This document shows, piece by piece, positions 1 through 6,584 of a stretch of 7,326 bases of DNA. Source of the stretch: Gemmatimonadota bacterium (GTDB taxonomy: Bacteria; Gemmatimonadota; Gemmatimonadetes; Gemmatimonadales; GWC2-71-9); NCBI GenBank assembly GCA_024640185.1, contig JAHEFN010000060.1:1-7326 (forward strand), written 5' to 3'. Below the pieces are notes generated by a model. That model had not been told where the DNA came from, did no database searches, and worked only from the letters and a program-made list of their open reading frames with translations. The translations under genes were made by a program, and so were the position numbers. How positions within the stretch are numbered: the first letter of the stretch is position 1; the number at the start of each line of letters is the position of its first letter.

Positions 1-2343
1 CCTGACGAAGAAGATCCCCGCAAAGCCACCGGTCACCGGGATCACTCCGCTCTTGAAGTAGGGGTAGTTGCTCCAGGTGCCGCCACCCGAGCCGTCCGGG
101 TCGGTGTCGAAGTGGCCGACCTCGCGCAGGTTCCGGGGATCGGAGATGTCGATGATCCGCAGTCCGTCACCGGTGTTGGACTCGTACATGAAGTTGCCGC
201 GGACGTAGAGGTTGTGGTCGGTGGCCTTGCCGGGCGAGTAGTACTCGGTGAGCAGCACCGGGTCGTCGAGGTCGGCCATGTCCCACACCAGGGTGCGGGT
301 GTTGTCGACGCTGCCGTTGGCCTCGTCGATCTCGTCGTTGCTGAAGAACCAGCGCTGGTCCTCACTGAACCACCCCTGATGGGTGTAGGCCACCTTCGGG
401 TAGGAGATCGTCGCGATCATCCGCGGGGCACTCTTGTCAGTCACGTCGGCCAGTGAGAGGGCGGTCTCGTTGCTCCCCACACAGATCTCGTGTCCGGTGT
501 AATCGGTGTCGGGGCCGCGGTAGACGACACACTGGGCATCATGGGAGTACCCGGTCTTCGCACGTCCGGTGATCCCGTCGGAATAGCAGCCCACGAAGCT
601 GGGGTGCGCCGGATCGGCCAGGTTCAGCATGTGGAGCCCGCCGCCACAGGTCTCGCCACCGCTGCTGGCCCCGACCACGTAGCCGAAGCCGGTCTCCTCA
701 TTGATGACGATGTTGTGGGCAGAGGCGATGTTGGTGTAGAGCGTGTCCGGCTCGAAGGTCTGCGGGGTCGTGATCTGCCGGAGTCGAGTGAGGTCGAAGA
801 CTTGCACGCCATGCTGGGCAGCGCCGTCGGCGACGATATAGGCATGGTTGCGGTAGGTCTTCATGTCGCGCCAGACCGCACTCCGTGAGCCGGGCGTCTT
901 GGGGAGATCGCCGAGGTAGCGGGGGTGCGCCGGGTCGGTCATCTCCACGAAGGACGTGCCGTCGCTGCGGCCGATGATCACGAACTCGCGACCGCTGCTG
1001 CTGTCGGTCCATCCCCAGAGATCATTGAGCCGCATGCCGCGGACGCCGCCGATCTCACTCACGGGCAGGAACGACACCAGGTCCACTCCGTCACAGCCCC
1101 ACAGCGCCGCCGCGCCGTCCTCGCAACGCACCTGGTCACCGGTCACGCGGGCCAACGCTTCGGGTGGTGACTGCAAGAGGGCCGTCGCCACCCAGCCGCC
1201 ATCGCGACGTTCCCAGACCTGGGCATGCCCAGCCCCCAGGTCGCTGCCGGTGATTCCGACCACCACGAGGTCGCCGCGCACCGCGAGGCTGCCCCCGAAT
1301 CCCTGATCACTCGCCGACTCGCCCGGTGCGAGGATGTCGAGACCAGTCCAGCCATCCGGTCCACGGCGGTGGAGGAAGATCTGGCCGCCGGTGCGACCGC
1401 CGCCGGGCGCCCCGACCCAGAGGCCGTCGTCTGAGAGAGCGAGCGTCGCACCGAACGAGGTGCCACGTATCCCGTCAAACCGCTGCAACGGTGTCCCCTC
1501 GGCCCAGCGGTCGCGCTCGGCATTGTAGGTGAAGGTCGCCACCACGCCGCCGGAATGACCCGGGGCAGAGACCCAGGCGCGGTCGCCGTCCACGGCGATC
1601 GAAGTCCCGAAGCGGTCACCGGCTTCGGCGCCACCGGGGACCAGGGGCGCCGCCGGGTGCCATTCGCCGTCCCGACGCTCGAAGTGGAGGACGCCGCCGG
1701 CGTTGCTGTCGCGCGAGGGCGCGCCGACGAAAAGGTGGTCGCCAGTGACGTGGAGGAGGCTGCCGAACCGATCGCCGGGCTGCAAGGCGTCGGGTGCGAT
1801 CGTGCCGACCGGGAGCCAGGTCGACCCCGAGCGGCGGAAGCGGTAGATCACCCCGGTGCTGTCGCCCGCCTCAGGTGCTGCAACAAGCAACTCATCGCCC
1901 GCGAAGGTGAGCGCGGTGCCAAACTGCTCGCCGAGGAGACCCTGGAGCGCATCGGCCCGCGTCCAGGTGCCATTCGGCTGGCGGGTATAGAGGTGCACGG
2001 TGCCGACAGCACCCGAGTCGCTGGCATGGCTCGAGATCGCGAGGCGGTCCCCGGCCGTGGCGATCGCGCGTCCGAACCGATCGTGGCTCGCCGCCGTCGG
2101 GGAGGTGAGCTGGTAGCGCTCCTCCCAGGTCCCGGCGGCCCCCCGACCGTAGGCATAGACCGTCCCCGGCCGGAAGCGGTTGTTGGGCTCGGTGACGAAG
2201 ATCTCACCAACGCCGATCGCAACCCCGGCGGCGAAGCCGAGGTCGCGATTGGTGGAGGAGGCGTGGGGATACGACTGGGCTGCCGCCGGCGTCGCCGCCG
2301 CCAGCGTCAGGACGGCGAGCGATGCGAGGTGGCGGTGGATCAT
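1..2343 (-). CDS. Secreted FG-GAP/choice-of-anchor B double-propeller protein, copy A (3' end cut by window edge)
   Basis: I translated this gene by hand. It starts at ATG (complement of 2343-2341) and stays open for 781 codons to base 1, with no frameshift. Residues 1-22 are a Sec signal peptide with a hydrophobic core and a TPAAA cleavage site before Gln23. Residues about 33-385 form seven FG-GAP_2-like repeats, with F(A/G) cores near 37, 90, 141, 193, 245, 297 and 349 and VGAP- or SAP-type strand ends. Residues about 400-781 match the choice-of-anchor B/LVIVD family, with motifs such as LNDLWGWTD (439-447), AHNIVINEE (542-550), GYSHDAQC (598-605) and THQGWFSED (654-662). Cysteines 407, 417, 566, 586, 605 and 621 are all shared with copy B. 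The visible end, GIFFVR, aligns within about eight residues of copy B's terminus, so little is missing. No membrane anchor or sorting signal is visible. It is the downstream gene of a coupled pair. Its function is unknown; a structural, binding or surface role is inferred from the folds. Confidence 0.9.
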   Translation of the reverse strand, partial: MIHRHLASLAVLTLAAATPAAAQSYPHASSTNRDLGFAAGVAIGVGEIFVTEPNNRFRPGTVYAYGRGAAGTWEERYQLTSPTAASHDRFGRAIATAGDRLAISSHASDSGAVGTVHLYTRQPNGTWTRADALQGLLGEQFGTALTFAGDELLVAAPEAGDSTGVIYRFRRSGSTWLPVGTIAPDALQPGDRFGSLLHVTGDHLFVGAPSRDSNAGGVLHFERRDGEWHPAAPLVPGGAEAGDRFGTSIAVDGDRAWVSAPGHSGGVVATFTYNAERDRWAEGTPLQRFDGIRGTSFGATLALSDDGLWVGAPGGGRTGGQIFLHRRGPDGWTGLDILAPGESASDQGFGGSLAVRGDLVVVGITGSDLGAGHAQVWERRDGGWVATALLQSPPEALARVTGDQVRCEDGAAALWGCDGVDLVSFLPVSEIGGVRGMRLNDLWGWTDSSSGREFVIIGRSDGTSFVEMTDPAHPRYLGDLPKTPGSRSAVWRDMKTYRNHAYIVADGAAQHGVQVFDLTRLRQITTPQTFEPDTLYTNIASAHNIVINEETGFGYVVGASSGGETCGGGLHMLNLADPAHPSFVGCYSDGITGRAKTGYSHDAQCVVYRGPDTDYTGHEICVGSNETALSLADVTDKSAPRMIATISYPKVAYTHQGWFSEDQRWFFSNDEIDEANGSVDNTRTLVWDMADLDDPVLLTEYYSPGKATDHNLYVRGNFMYESNTGDGLRIIDISDPRNLREVGHFDTDPDGSGGGTWSNYPYFKSGVIPVTGGFAGIFFVR
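2340..2343 (-). other. ATGA stop/start overlap coupling copy B to copy A
   Basis: Read on the minus strand, the four bases are ATGA. The TGA stop of copy B (2342-2340) shares two bases with the ATG start of copy A (2343-2341). No strong Shine-Dalgarno sequence lies at normal spacing: the nearest GGAG ends about 11 bases before the ATG. Reinitiation by ribosomes finishing copy B is therefore the likely way copy A is translated. The overlap also fixes the start of copy A, since a signal peptide follows immediately. Confidence 0.85.
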
Positions 2344-4712
2344 GGGACCAGCTGCTCCCGCTTCTTGAGGAAGAAGATCCCCGTACTGCCGCCGGTCACG
2401 GCGATCACGCCGCTGGGGAAGTAGGGGTAGTTGCTCCAGCTTGCCCCGCCACCCTGGGAGTTGGTGTTGAAGAAGCCGACTTCCTTGGGCTCGGCGGGGT
2501 TGCTGACGTCGATGATGCGCAGGCCGGCGCCATAATTCGACTGATACATGAAGTTGCCACGGACATAGAGGTTGTGGTCGGTGTCCATGGTGGTGGCGAA
2601 GTACTCCTTGATCAGCACCGGGTCGTCGAGGTCGGACATGTCCCAGACCAGCGTGCGGGTTGGGTCACCCTTGCCCTCGTCGCCCTCGTCGTTGCTGAAG
2701 AAGAAGCGCTGGTCCTCGGAGAACCACCCTTGGTGGGTATAGGCCACCTTCGGATAACTGATGGTCGAGATGACCTTGGTGTTGGCCTTGTCGGTCACGT
2801 CGGCCAGCGAGAGCGCGGTCTCGTTGGCACCGACGCAGATCTCGTGACCGGTGTAGTCCGCATCCGGTCCTCGGTACATCAGGCACTGGGCATCATGGGA
2901 GTAGCCGGTTCCGCGCCGCCCGGTGACGCCGTCGGCATGGCAGCCGACGAACTGTGGCGCCTTGGGCTGGTGCAGGTCGAGCATGTGGAGTCCGCCGCCG
3001 CAGGTCTCGCCACCGCCGCTGGCACCGACCACGTAGCCAAAGCCACTCTCCTCGTTGATCACGATGTTGTGGGCGCTGGCGACGTTGGTGTAGAGGTAGT
3101 CGGCCGAGAAGGTCTGCGGGGTGGTGACACCGCGGAGATGGTCGAGGTCGAAGACCTGCACGCCATGGTCGCCCGCGCCGTCGGCCACGATGTAGACGTG
3201 GTCGCGGTAGACCTTCATGTCACGCCAGACCGCCACTCGGGAGCCCGGCGTCATCGGCAAGTCGCCGACGTAGCGCGGATGGGCCGCATCGGTCAGGTCA
3301 ACGAACGACGTCCCATCGTTGCGACCGATGATGGCATACTCGCGCTTGTTGGTCGGATCGGTCCACCCCCAGATGTCGTTGAGCCCGATGCCACGGTCGG
3401 CACCGATCTCGTTGACGGGGAGGAACGACACCAAGTCGACGGCGTCGCAGCCGAACTTGGCCGCGAATCCCTCGTCACAACGGACCTGGTCACCGGTGAT
3501 CGAGGCCAGGGCGTCGGGGAGCGATGCCAGTGTGGTGGTGCCGGTCCACGTGCCGGCGCGGCGTTCCATGACCAGGGCATTGCCCGAACCGCGGCCGGTG
3601 CCGGGGATCCCGATCACCGCGAGGTTGCCAGCGATCGCCATGTCAGTGCCGAATCCCTGGTTGCCAACCTCATCGCCCGGCGTGATCACCTCCACACCGG
3701 CCCAGCTCCCTTCGGCCTCGCCGAAGTGATAGAGGTGGATCGCTCCGCCGGCCCCCCTGCCTCCCGGGGCGGCGATCCAGAGTCCCTCGTCGGTGGCTGC
3801 CAGCGCGGCGCCGAAGCTGGTGTTGGACACGCCGTCGAAGCGGGTCAAGGGGGCGTCCGCCGCGGGGCCCTCTGGCGTGGCCGTGAAGCCGTACACCGCC
3901 CCGCCGCCGGCACCGCGGCCGCCCGGGGCACCGATCCAGATCCGGTTGCCGCGCAGCGCCACGGCGCTCCCGAAGCGGCTACCGGGGGCGAGTCCCTCAA
4001 CAGTGGGAGTCGGCCCCTGGATCCAGGCACTGCCGGTGTTGTGAAAATGGACCACGGCGCCGCGGGCGCTGTCGGCCATCGGGGTGCCGGCCATGAGGTG
4101 GGGACCCGAGAGCGTCATCGAACTGCCCAGCCGGTCGCCCGGCTTCCCGTCGGCCGCCATCATCGTGGCCGAAGGGGCCCAGGTGGAACCGGTCCTCCGG
4201 AAGGCGAAGATCGCGCCGGCCTCCTCGCCGTGCATCGGCGCGCCGACAAACAGCTGGTCGCCACGGAGGACAAGCGCTGCCCCGAACTGATCCTCGGCCG
4301 CCCCCTCGGGGGCATGGATCATCCCGGTCTCACTCCAGCTGCCACCGGCACCTCGGGTGAAGACGTGAACCATGCCGGCCGACCCGGAGTCACGCGACTG
4401 GCTGGCGACCATCAAGGTCGAGCCATCCACAGCGATCGCCCGACCAAACTGATCGCGCAGTGCCGAGGCCCGCGAGGTGAGTTGGGCTTGTTCCGTCCAA
4501 ACGCCGTTGGCGGCCTTTCGGTACACGTACACCATGCCGGGCCGGAATCGGTTGGCCGCTTCGGCAACGAAGACCTCGCCATCGCCAACGGCGACGGCGG
4601 TGCCAAAGCCGGCTTCGGCCAAATCGGTGGATCGGAAGGTCTGGGCGGCACTCGGGGTGGCGGTGCCGAGGAGCGCAAAGGCGGCAAGCAGGGCGGAGAA
4701 GCACTGGCGCAT
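2340..4712 (-). CDS. Secreted FG-GAP/choice-of-anchor B double-propeller protein, copy B (complete, 790 aa)
   Basis: The start is ATG at complement 4712-4710, because it is followed directly by a Sec signal peptide: a short n-region, a hydrophobic core at about 5-18, and TPSAA before Gln24. The same frame stays open 56 codons further upstream, but that stretch resembles no protein and covers the divergent gene's start. Seven FG-GAP_2-like repeats have cores at about 36, 89, 143, 195 (LG), 247, 300 and 354, spaced 52-54 residues apart. Residues about 405-785 are a choice-of-anchor B domain: LPVNEIG (431-437), LNDIWGWTD (444-452), DGTSFVDLTD (466-475), AHNIVINEE (547-555), YSHDAQC (604-610), GHEIC (622-626), THQGWFSED (659-667) and TDHNLYVRGN (711-720). 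In the mature protein the only cysteines are 412, 422, 571, 591, 610 and 626. The C-terminus, FFLKKREQLVP, shows no PEP-CTERM, LPXTG or transmembrane anchor. Only a weak GAGA ribosome-binding match precedes the start. The protein is probably exported and soluble or surface-associated. No enzymatic role is claimed. Confidence 0.92.
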   Translation of the reverse strand: MRQCFSALLAAFALLGTATPSAAQTFRSTDLAEAGFGTAVAVGDGEVFVAEAANRFRPGMVYVYRKAANGVWTEQAQLTSRASALRDQFGRAIAVDGSTLMVASQSRDSGSAGMVHVFTRGAGGSWSETGMIHAPEGAAEDQFGAALVLRGDQLFVGAPMHGEEAGAIFAFRRTGSTWAPSATMMAADGKPGDRLGSSMTLSGPHLMAGTPMADSARGAVVHFHNTGSAWIQGPTPTVEGLAPGSRFGSAVALRGNRIWIGAPGGRGAGGGAVYGFTATPEGPAADAPLTRFDGVSNTSFGAALAATDEGLWIAAPGGRGAGGAIHLYHFGEAEGSWAGVEVITPGDEVGNQGFGTDMAIAGNLAVIGIPGTGRGSGNALVMERRAGTWTGTTTLASLPDALASITGDQVRCDEGFAAKFGCDAVDLVSFLPVNEIGADRGIGLNDIWGWTDPTNKREYAIIGRNDGTSFVDLTDAAHPRYVGDLPMTPGSRVAVWRDMKVYRDHVYIVADGAGDHGVQVFDLDHLRGVTTPQTFSADYLYTNVASAHNIVINEESGFGYVVGASGGGETCGGGLHMLDLHQPKAPQFVGCHADGVTGRRGTGYSHDAQCLMYRGPDADYTGHEICVGANETALSLADVTDKANTKVISTISYPKVAYTHQGWFSEDQRFFFSNDEGDEGKGDPTRTLVWDMSDLDDPVLIKEYFATTMDTDHNLYVRGNFMYQSNYGAGLRIIDVSNPAEPKEVGFFNTNSQGGGASWSNYPYFPSGVIAVTGGSTGIFFLKKREQLVP

Positions 4713-4871
4713 CGATGGGTCTCGTGGTGGGGGCTGGGCAGGGGGTGCGAGGAATCCAGAGAAGATACGTCGGTTTGCTGCTCCCGGGGGAAGAGGCGGT
4801 CTGCTGGCCGATCCGTGGCCGTCGGCAGGGTTCCGGGCTATCCTCCCGGGTCTCCCCTCCTCGAGGCTTGT
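4713..4871. promoter_or_regulatory. Divergent intergenic region, presumed to hold both promoters
   Basis: This 159-base gap lies between two divergently transcribed genes, so promoters for both should be here. I see no strong sigma-70 consensus. The best -10-like candidates are TATCCT at 4839-4844 (plus), about 28 bases before the GTG start, and TATCTT on the minus strand at about 4764-4769; neither has a good -35 partner. The plus-strand candidate sits in the loop of an inverted repeat, CCGGG (4833-4837) and CCCGG (4845-4849). The octamer CTCCCGGG occurs twice, at 4781-4788 and 4843-4850. These could be operator elements or chance in GC-rich DNA. Confidence 0.35.
4863..4866 (+). promoter_or_regulatory. 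Shine-Dalgarno site supporting the GTG start at 4872
   Basis: GAGG lies five bases before GTG 4872. Together with the twin-arginine signal that follows directly, it favours this start over an in-frame GTG at 4815 and over the much longer upstream open frame. Confidence 0.55.
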
Positions 4872-6374
4872 GTGTCCCAATCCGACATCTCCCGTCGTGC
4901 CTTCGTCACCGCCATCGGTGGCGGCCTCACCCTCGCTGCAGCCCCCGAGTTGCTTGCCCGCGATCCCTACCGGCCGTTGGGGTGGCGCGCCCCGGGCCCG
5001 CCGATCCGATTGCGGGGGCGGGTCTCGGCCGCGGGGCGCCCCCTCGCCCGGGTCGCGGTGAGCGATGGCCTCACCGTGACCGTCACGGATGCCGAGGGTC
5101 GCTACGCCTTCATCGGTGACTCACGGATGCCAGCCGTGTTCATCAGTGTGCCCTCGGGACACGCCCTCCCGGTCAGCCGTCACGGCACCTTCGCTCACTA
5201 CCAGCGCATCGGTCGTGGGGCGGAGCAACAGGCCGACTTCGTCCTCGACCGACTCGATTCCGATGATCTCGTGCATCAGGTGATGGTGCTGGCCGATCCA
5301 CAGACCCGTGACGGGGCGGAGATGTCGACCTTCCAGTCGACGACGGTGCCGGAGGTCCTCGCGGCCCGATCGAGTGGGCACGACTTCGGCATGTCCATCG
5401 GCGACATCATGTATGACGATCTCGAGCTCTACCCGGAGTACGAGCGTGCGGTGCAGCGGATGGGGATGCCGTTCGGCCAGGTGGTCGGCAACCATGACCT
5501 CAATCAGGACGCCGAGACCGACGATGCCTCGACCCGGACCTTCATCGAGCACTTCGGGCCACCCTGGTACTCGTTCAACCGCGGCCGGGTGCACTATGTC
5601 GTGCTCGATGATGTCTTCTGGCATGGGAGCGGCTATATCGGTCACGTCGGGGCCGAGCAGTTGCTCTGGCTGCAACAGGATCTCGCGCTGGTCGAACCGG
5701 GGGCCCCGGTGGTGGTCTTCACCCACATCCCGCTCTCAACCAGCACGCCGGAGCGCAATCCCGACGGGGCGCCCGCGGTCACGGCACGGGTGACCAACGC
5801 TGCGGCACTCTGGCGCCTGCTCGAGCCATTCAACGCCCACGTCCTGACCGGACACACCCACGAGAATGAGCACATCTGGCACGGGTCACGGGCGCACGAG
5901 CACAACATCGCCACGGCCTGTGGGGCCTGGTGGACCGGCCCGATCTGTTACGACGGCACCCCGAGCGGCTTTGCGGTCTACCAGGTGGACGGCGAGGCGA
6001 TCTCCTGGCGCTATCAGGCGACCGGTCGGCCGGCCGGCGACCGACTGACCGTCTATCCGGCGGGCAGCGATCCGGCTGCCCCCCGGGAGCTGATCGCCAA
6101 TCTCTGGGACTGGGATCCGACGTGGGAGGTGGTGTGGTACGAGGGCGGCGATCGCCGCGGCGCAATGGAGCGCCGGGATGGGCGCGATCCCTGGTCGGCG
6201 ATGCTCCATGGCGGTCCAGCGCTCCCGCCGAAGCACACGTGGGTCGATCCCATCGTCACCAAGCATCTCTTCCGCGTGCCGGTGCCCCCTGGGCATGGCG
6301 CCATCACGGTCGAGGCCGTCGACCGGTTCGGACATCGGAGCAGCGCGGCACCGATGGTGCTTCCACCCCGCTGA
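4872..6374 (+). CDS. Tat-exported calcineurin-like metallophosphoesterase (N- and C-terminal accessory domains)
   Basis: The product is a 500 aa metal-dependent phosphoesterase. Residues 1-29 form a Tat signal, with SRRAFV at 7-12 followed by a Gly/Ala/Leu-rich core, so it is probably exported folded with its metals. Residues about 44-127 are a carboxypeptidase-regulatory-like beta domain (RLRGRV, then TDAEGRYAF at 72-80), as in the MetallophosN family. The catalytic domain carries the family motifs in order: ADPQ (141-144), GDIMYDD (177-183), GNHD (206-209), FTHIP (283-287) and GHTH (327-330). The first motif is DxQ rather than DxH, as in CPPED1/CSTP1-type relatives. Residues about 383-497 match the MetallophosC domain (LWDWDPTWEVVWYEGG at 411-426, DRFGHRS near 484-490). 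All core metal-binding motifs are present, so it should be active. The substrate cannot be predicted. The same frame is open back to 2322, but that part is antisense to copy B and is not coding. Confidence 0.93.
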   Translation: MSQSDISRRAFVTAIGGGLTLAAAPELLARDPYRPLGWRAPGPPIRLRGRVSAAGRPLARVAVSDGLTVTVTDAEGRYAFIGDSRMPAVFISVPSGHALPVSRHGTFAHYQRIGRGAEQQADFVLDRLDSDDLVHQVMVLADPQTRDGAEMSTFQSTTVPEVLAARSSGHDFGMSIGDIMYDDLELYPEYERAVQRMGMPFGQVVGNHDLNQDAETDDASTRTFIEHFGPPWYSFNRGRVHYVVLDDVFWHGSGYIGHVGAEQLLWLQQDLALVEPGAPVVVFTHIPLSTSTPERNPDGAPAVTARVTNAAALWRLLEPFNAHVLTGHTHENEHIWHGSRAHEHNIATACGAWWTGPICYDGTPSGFAVYQVDGEAISWRYQATGRPAGDRLTVYPAGSDPAAPRELIANLWDWDPTWEVVWYEGGDRRGAMERRDGRDPWSAMLHGGPALPPKHTWVDPIVTKHLFRVPVPPGHGAITVEAVDRFGHRSSAAPMVLPPR

Positions 6375-6584
6375 CCTGTCGCATCAGGGCGTAGGATCGA
6401 AGCCACAGGTCGGGCATGTGCACAGCAGTCCAGAATTTCAAGAATTGTAAGTTGTTGCGTGGCATGGTGTTGCGGTGTCGCCACCCGACGGGTGACTGCG
6501 GCCCACCCCTTGCGTTCTCTCCAGGCAGCGGCCCCGGCACCGTATCCGACGGTGTCCTGGCCTCCCGCAGGCGATGGAGAGGCA
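6375..6584. other. Intergenic region between phosphoesterase and kinase-like gene
   Basis: This 210-base gap holds no convincing gene. A 7-base inverted repeat, GACCTGT (6373-6379) and ACAGGTC (6405-6411), overlaps the phosphoesterase stop codon, but it has a 25-base loop and no T-run, so it is a poor terminator. A locally A/T-rich patch at 6431-6456 contains AGAATT twice, three bases apart, and stands out from the GC-rich surroundings. It may mark a promoter for the downstream gene, although no clear -35/-10 pair is seen. A small CACCC/GGGTG hairpin lies at 6482-6494. The kinase frame is open across the whole gap but resembles no sensor domain there. Confidence 0.4.
6576..6582 (+). promoter_or_regulatory. 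Shine-Dalgarno site for the kinase-like gene
   Basis: GGAGAGG precedes GTG 6585, with five bases between the GGAG core and the start. It decides the start in a frame that is open back to 6375 and has no ATG before 6606. Confidence 0.6.

Larger units (their letters stand above)
1..4712 (-). repeat. Tandem gene duplication, two units of about 2.35 kb
   Basis: The two minus-strand genes are head-to-tail copies of the same architecture, offset by about 2340-2370 bases. Similarity is visible at DNA level, for example 631-720 against 2971-3060 (the coding for the ETCGGGLHML and AHNIVINEE regions). In an 80-residue block of the C-terminal domain (copy A 542-621, copy B 547-626) I count 64 identities, or 80%. 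In a 46-residue block of the N-terminal repeats (from copy A residue 82 and copy B residue 81) I count 21, or 46%. Substitutions are spread through both halves and both frames are intact, so the copies look old and selectively maintained. Confidence 0.9.

Noticed and set aside
1555..2424. Plus-strand open frame of 289 codons
   Set aside because: It is antisense to the FG-GAP half of copy A and shows no domain, with an Arg/Gly/Ala-heavy composition typical of a shadow frame.
4255..4265. RGD tripeptides in FG-GAP blades (copy B 150-152, copy A 356-358)
   Set aside because: They fall at different blades in the two paralogs, at the common turn position of the repeat where G-D is frequent. Chance is the simpler explanation for an integrin-type adhesion motif.
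2322..4871. Very long plus-strand open frame running in frame into the phosphoesterase
   Set aside because: It lies antisense to copy B, whose translation shows a signal peptide and clear family motifs. The open frame follows from GC-rich third positions. The real phosphoesterase begins at GTG 4872 with its own ribosome site and Tat signal.
4815..4871. Alternative GTG start for the phosphoesterase at 4815
   Set aside because: It would put 19 extra residues before a normal Tat signal, and the better ribosome site sits before 4872.
4713..4880. 56-codon N-terminal extension of copy B
   Set aside because: It would bury the signal peptide, has a low-complexity Pro/Arg composition, and overlaps the start of the divergent gene.
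5292..5306. First phosphoesterase motif is DxQ instead of DxH
   Set aside because: It looked like a lost metal ligand, but DPQ is known in CPPED1/CSTP1-type relatives and all other motifs are intact.
6373..6411. Inverted repeat after the phosphoesterase as a rho-independent terminator
   Set aside because: The arms are only 7 bases with a 25-base loop, and no T-run follows.
6376..6411. tRNA T-arm-like string (minus strand GGCTTCGATCC)
   Set aside because: The flanking bases do not pair as a T-stem, and no anticodon arm or acceptor stem is found.
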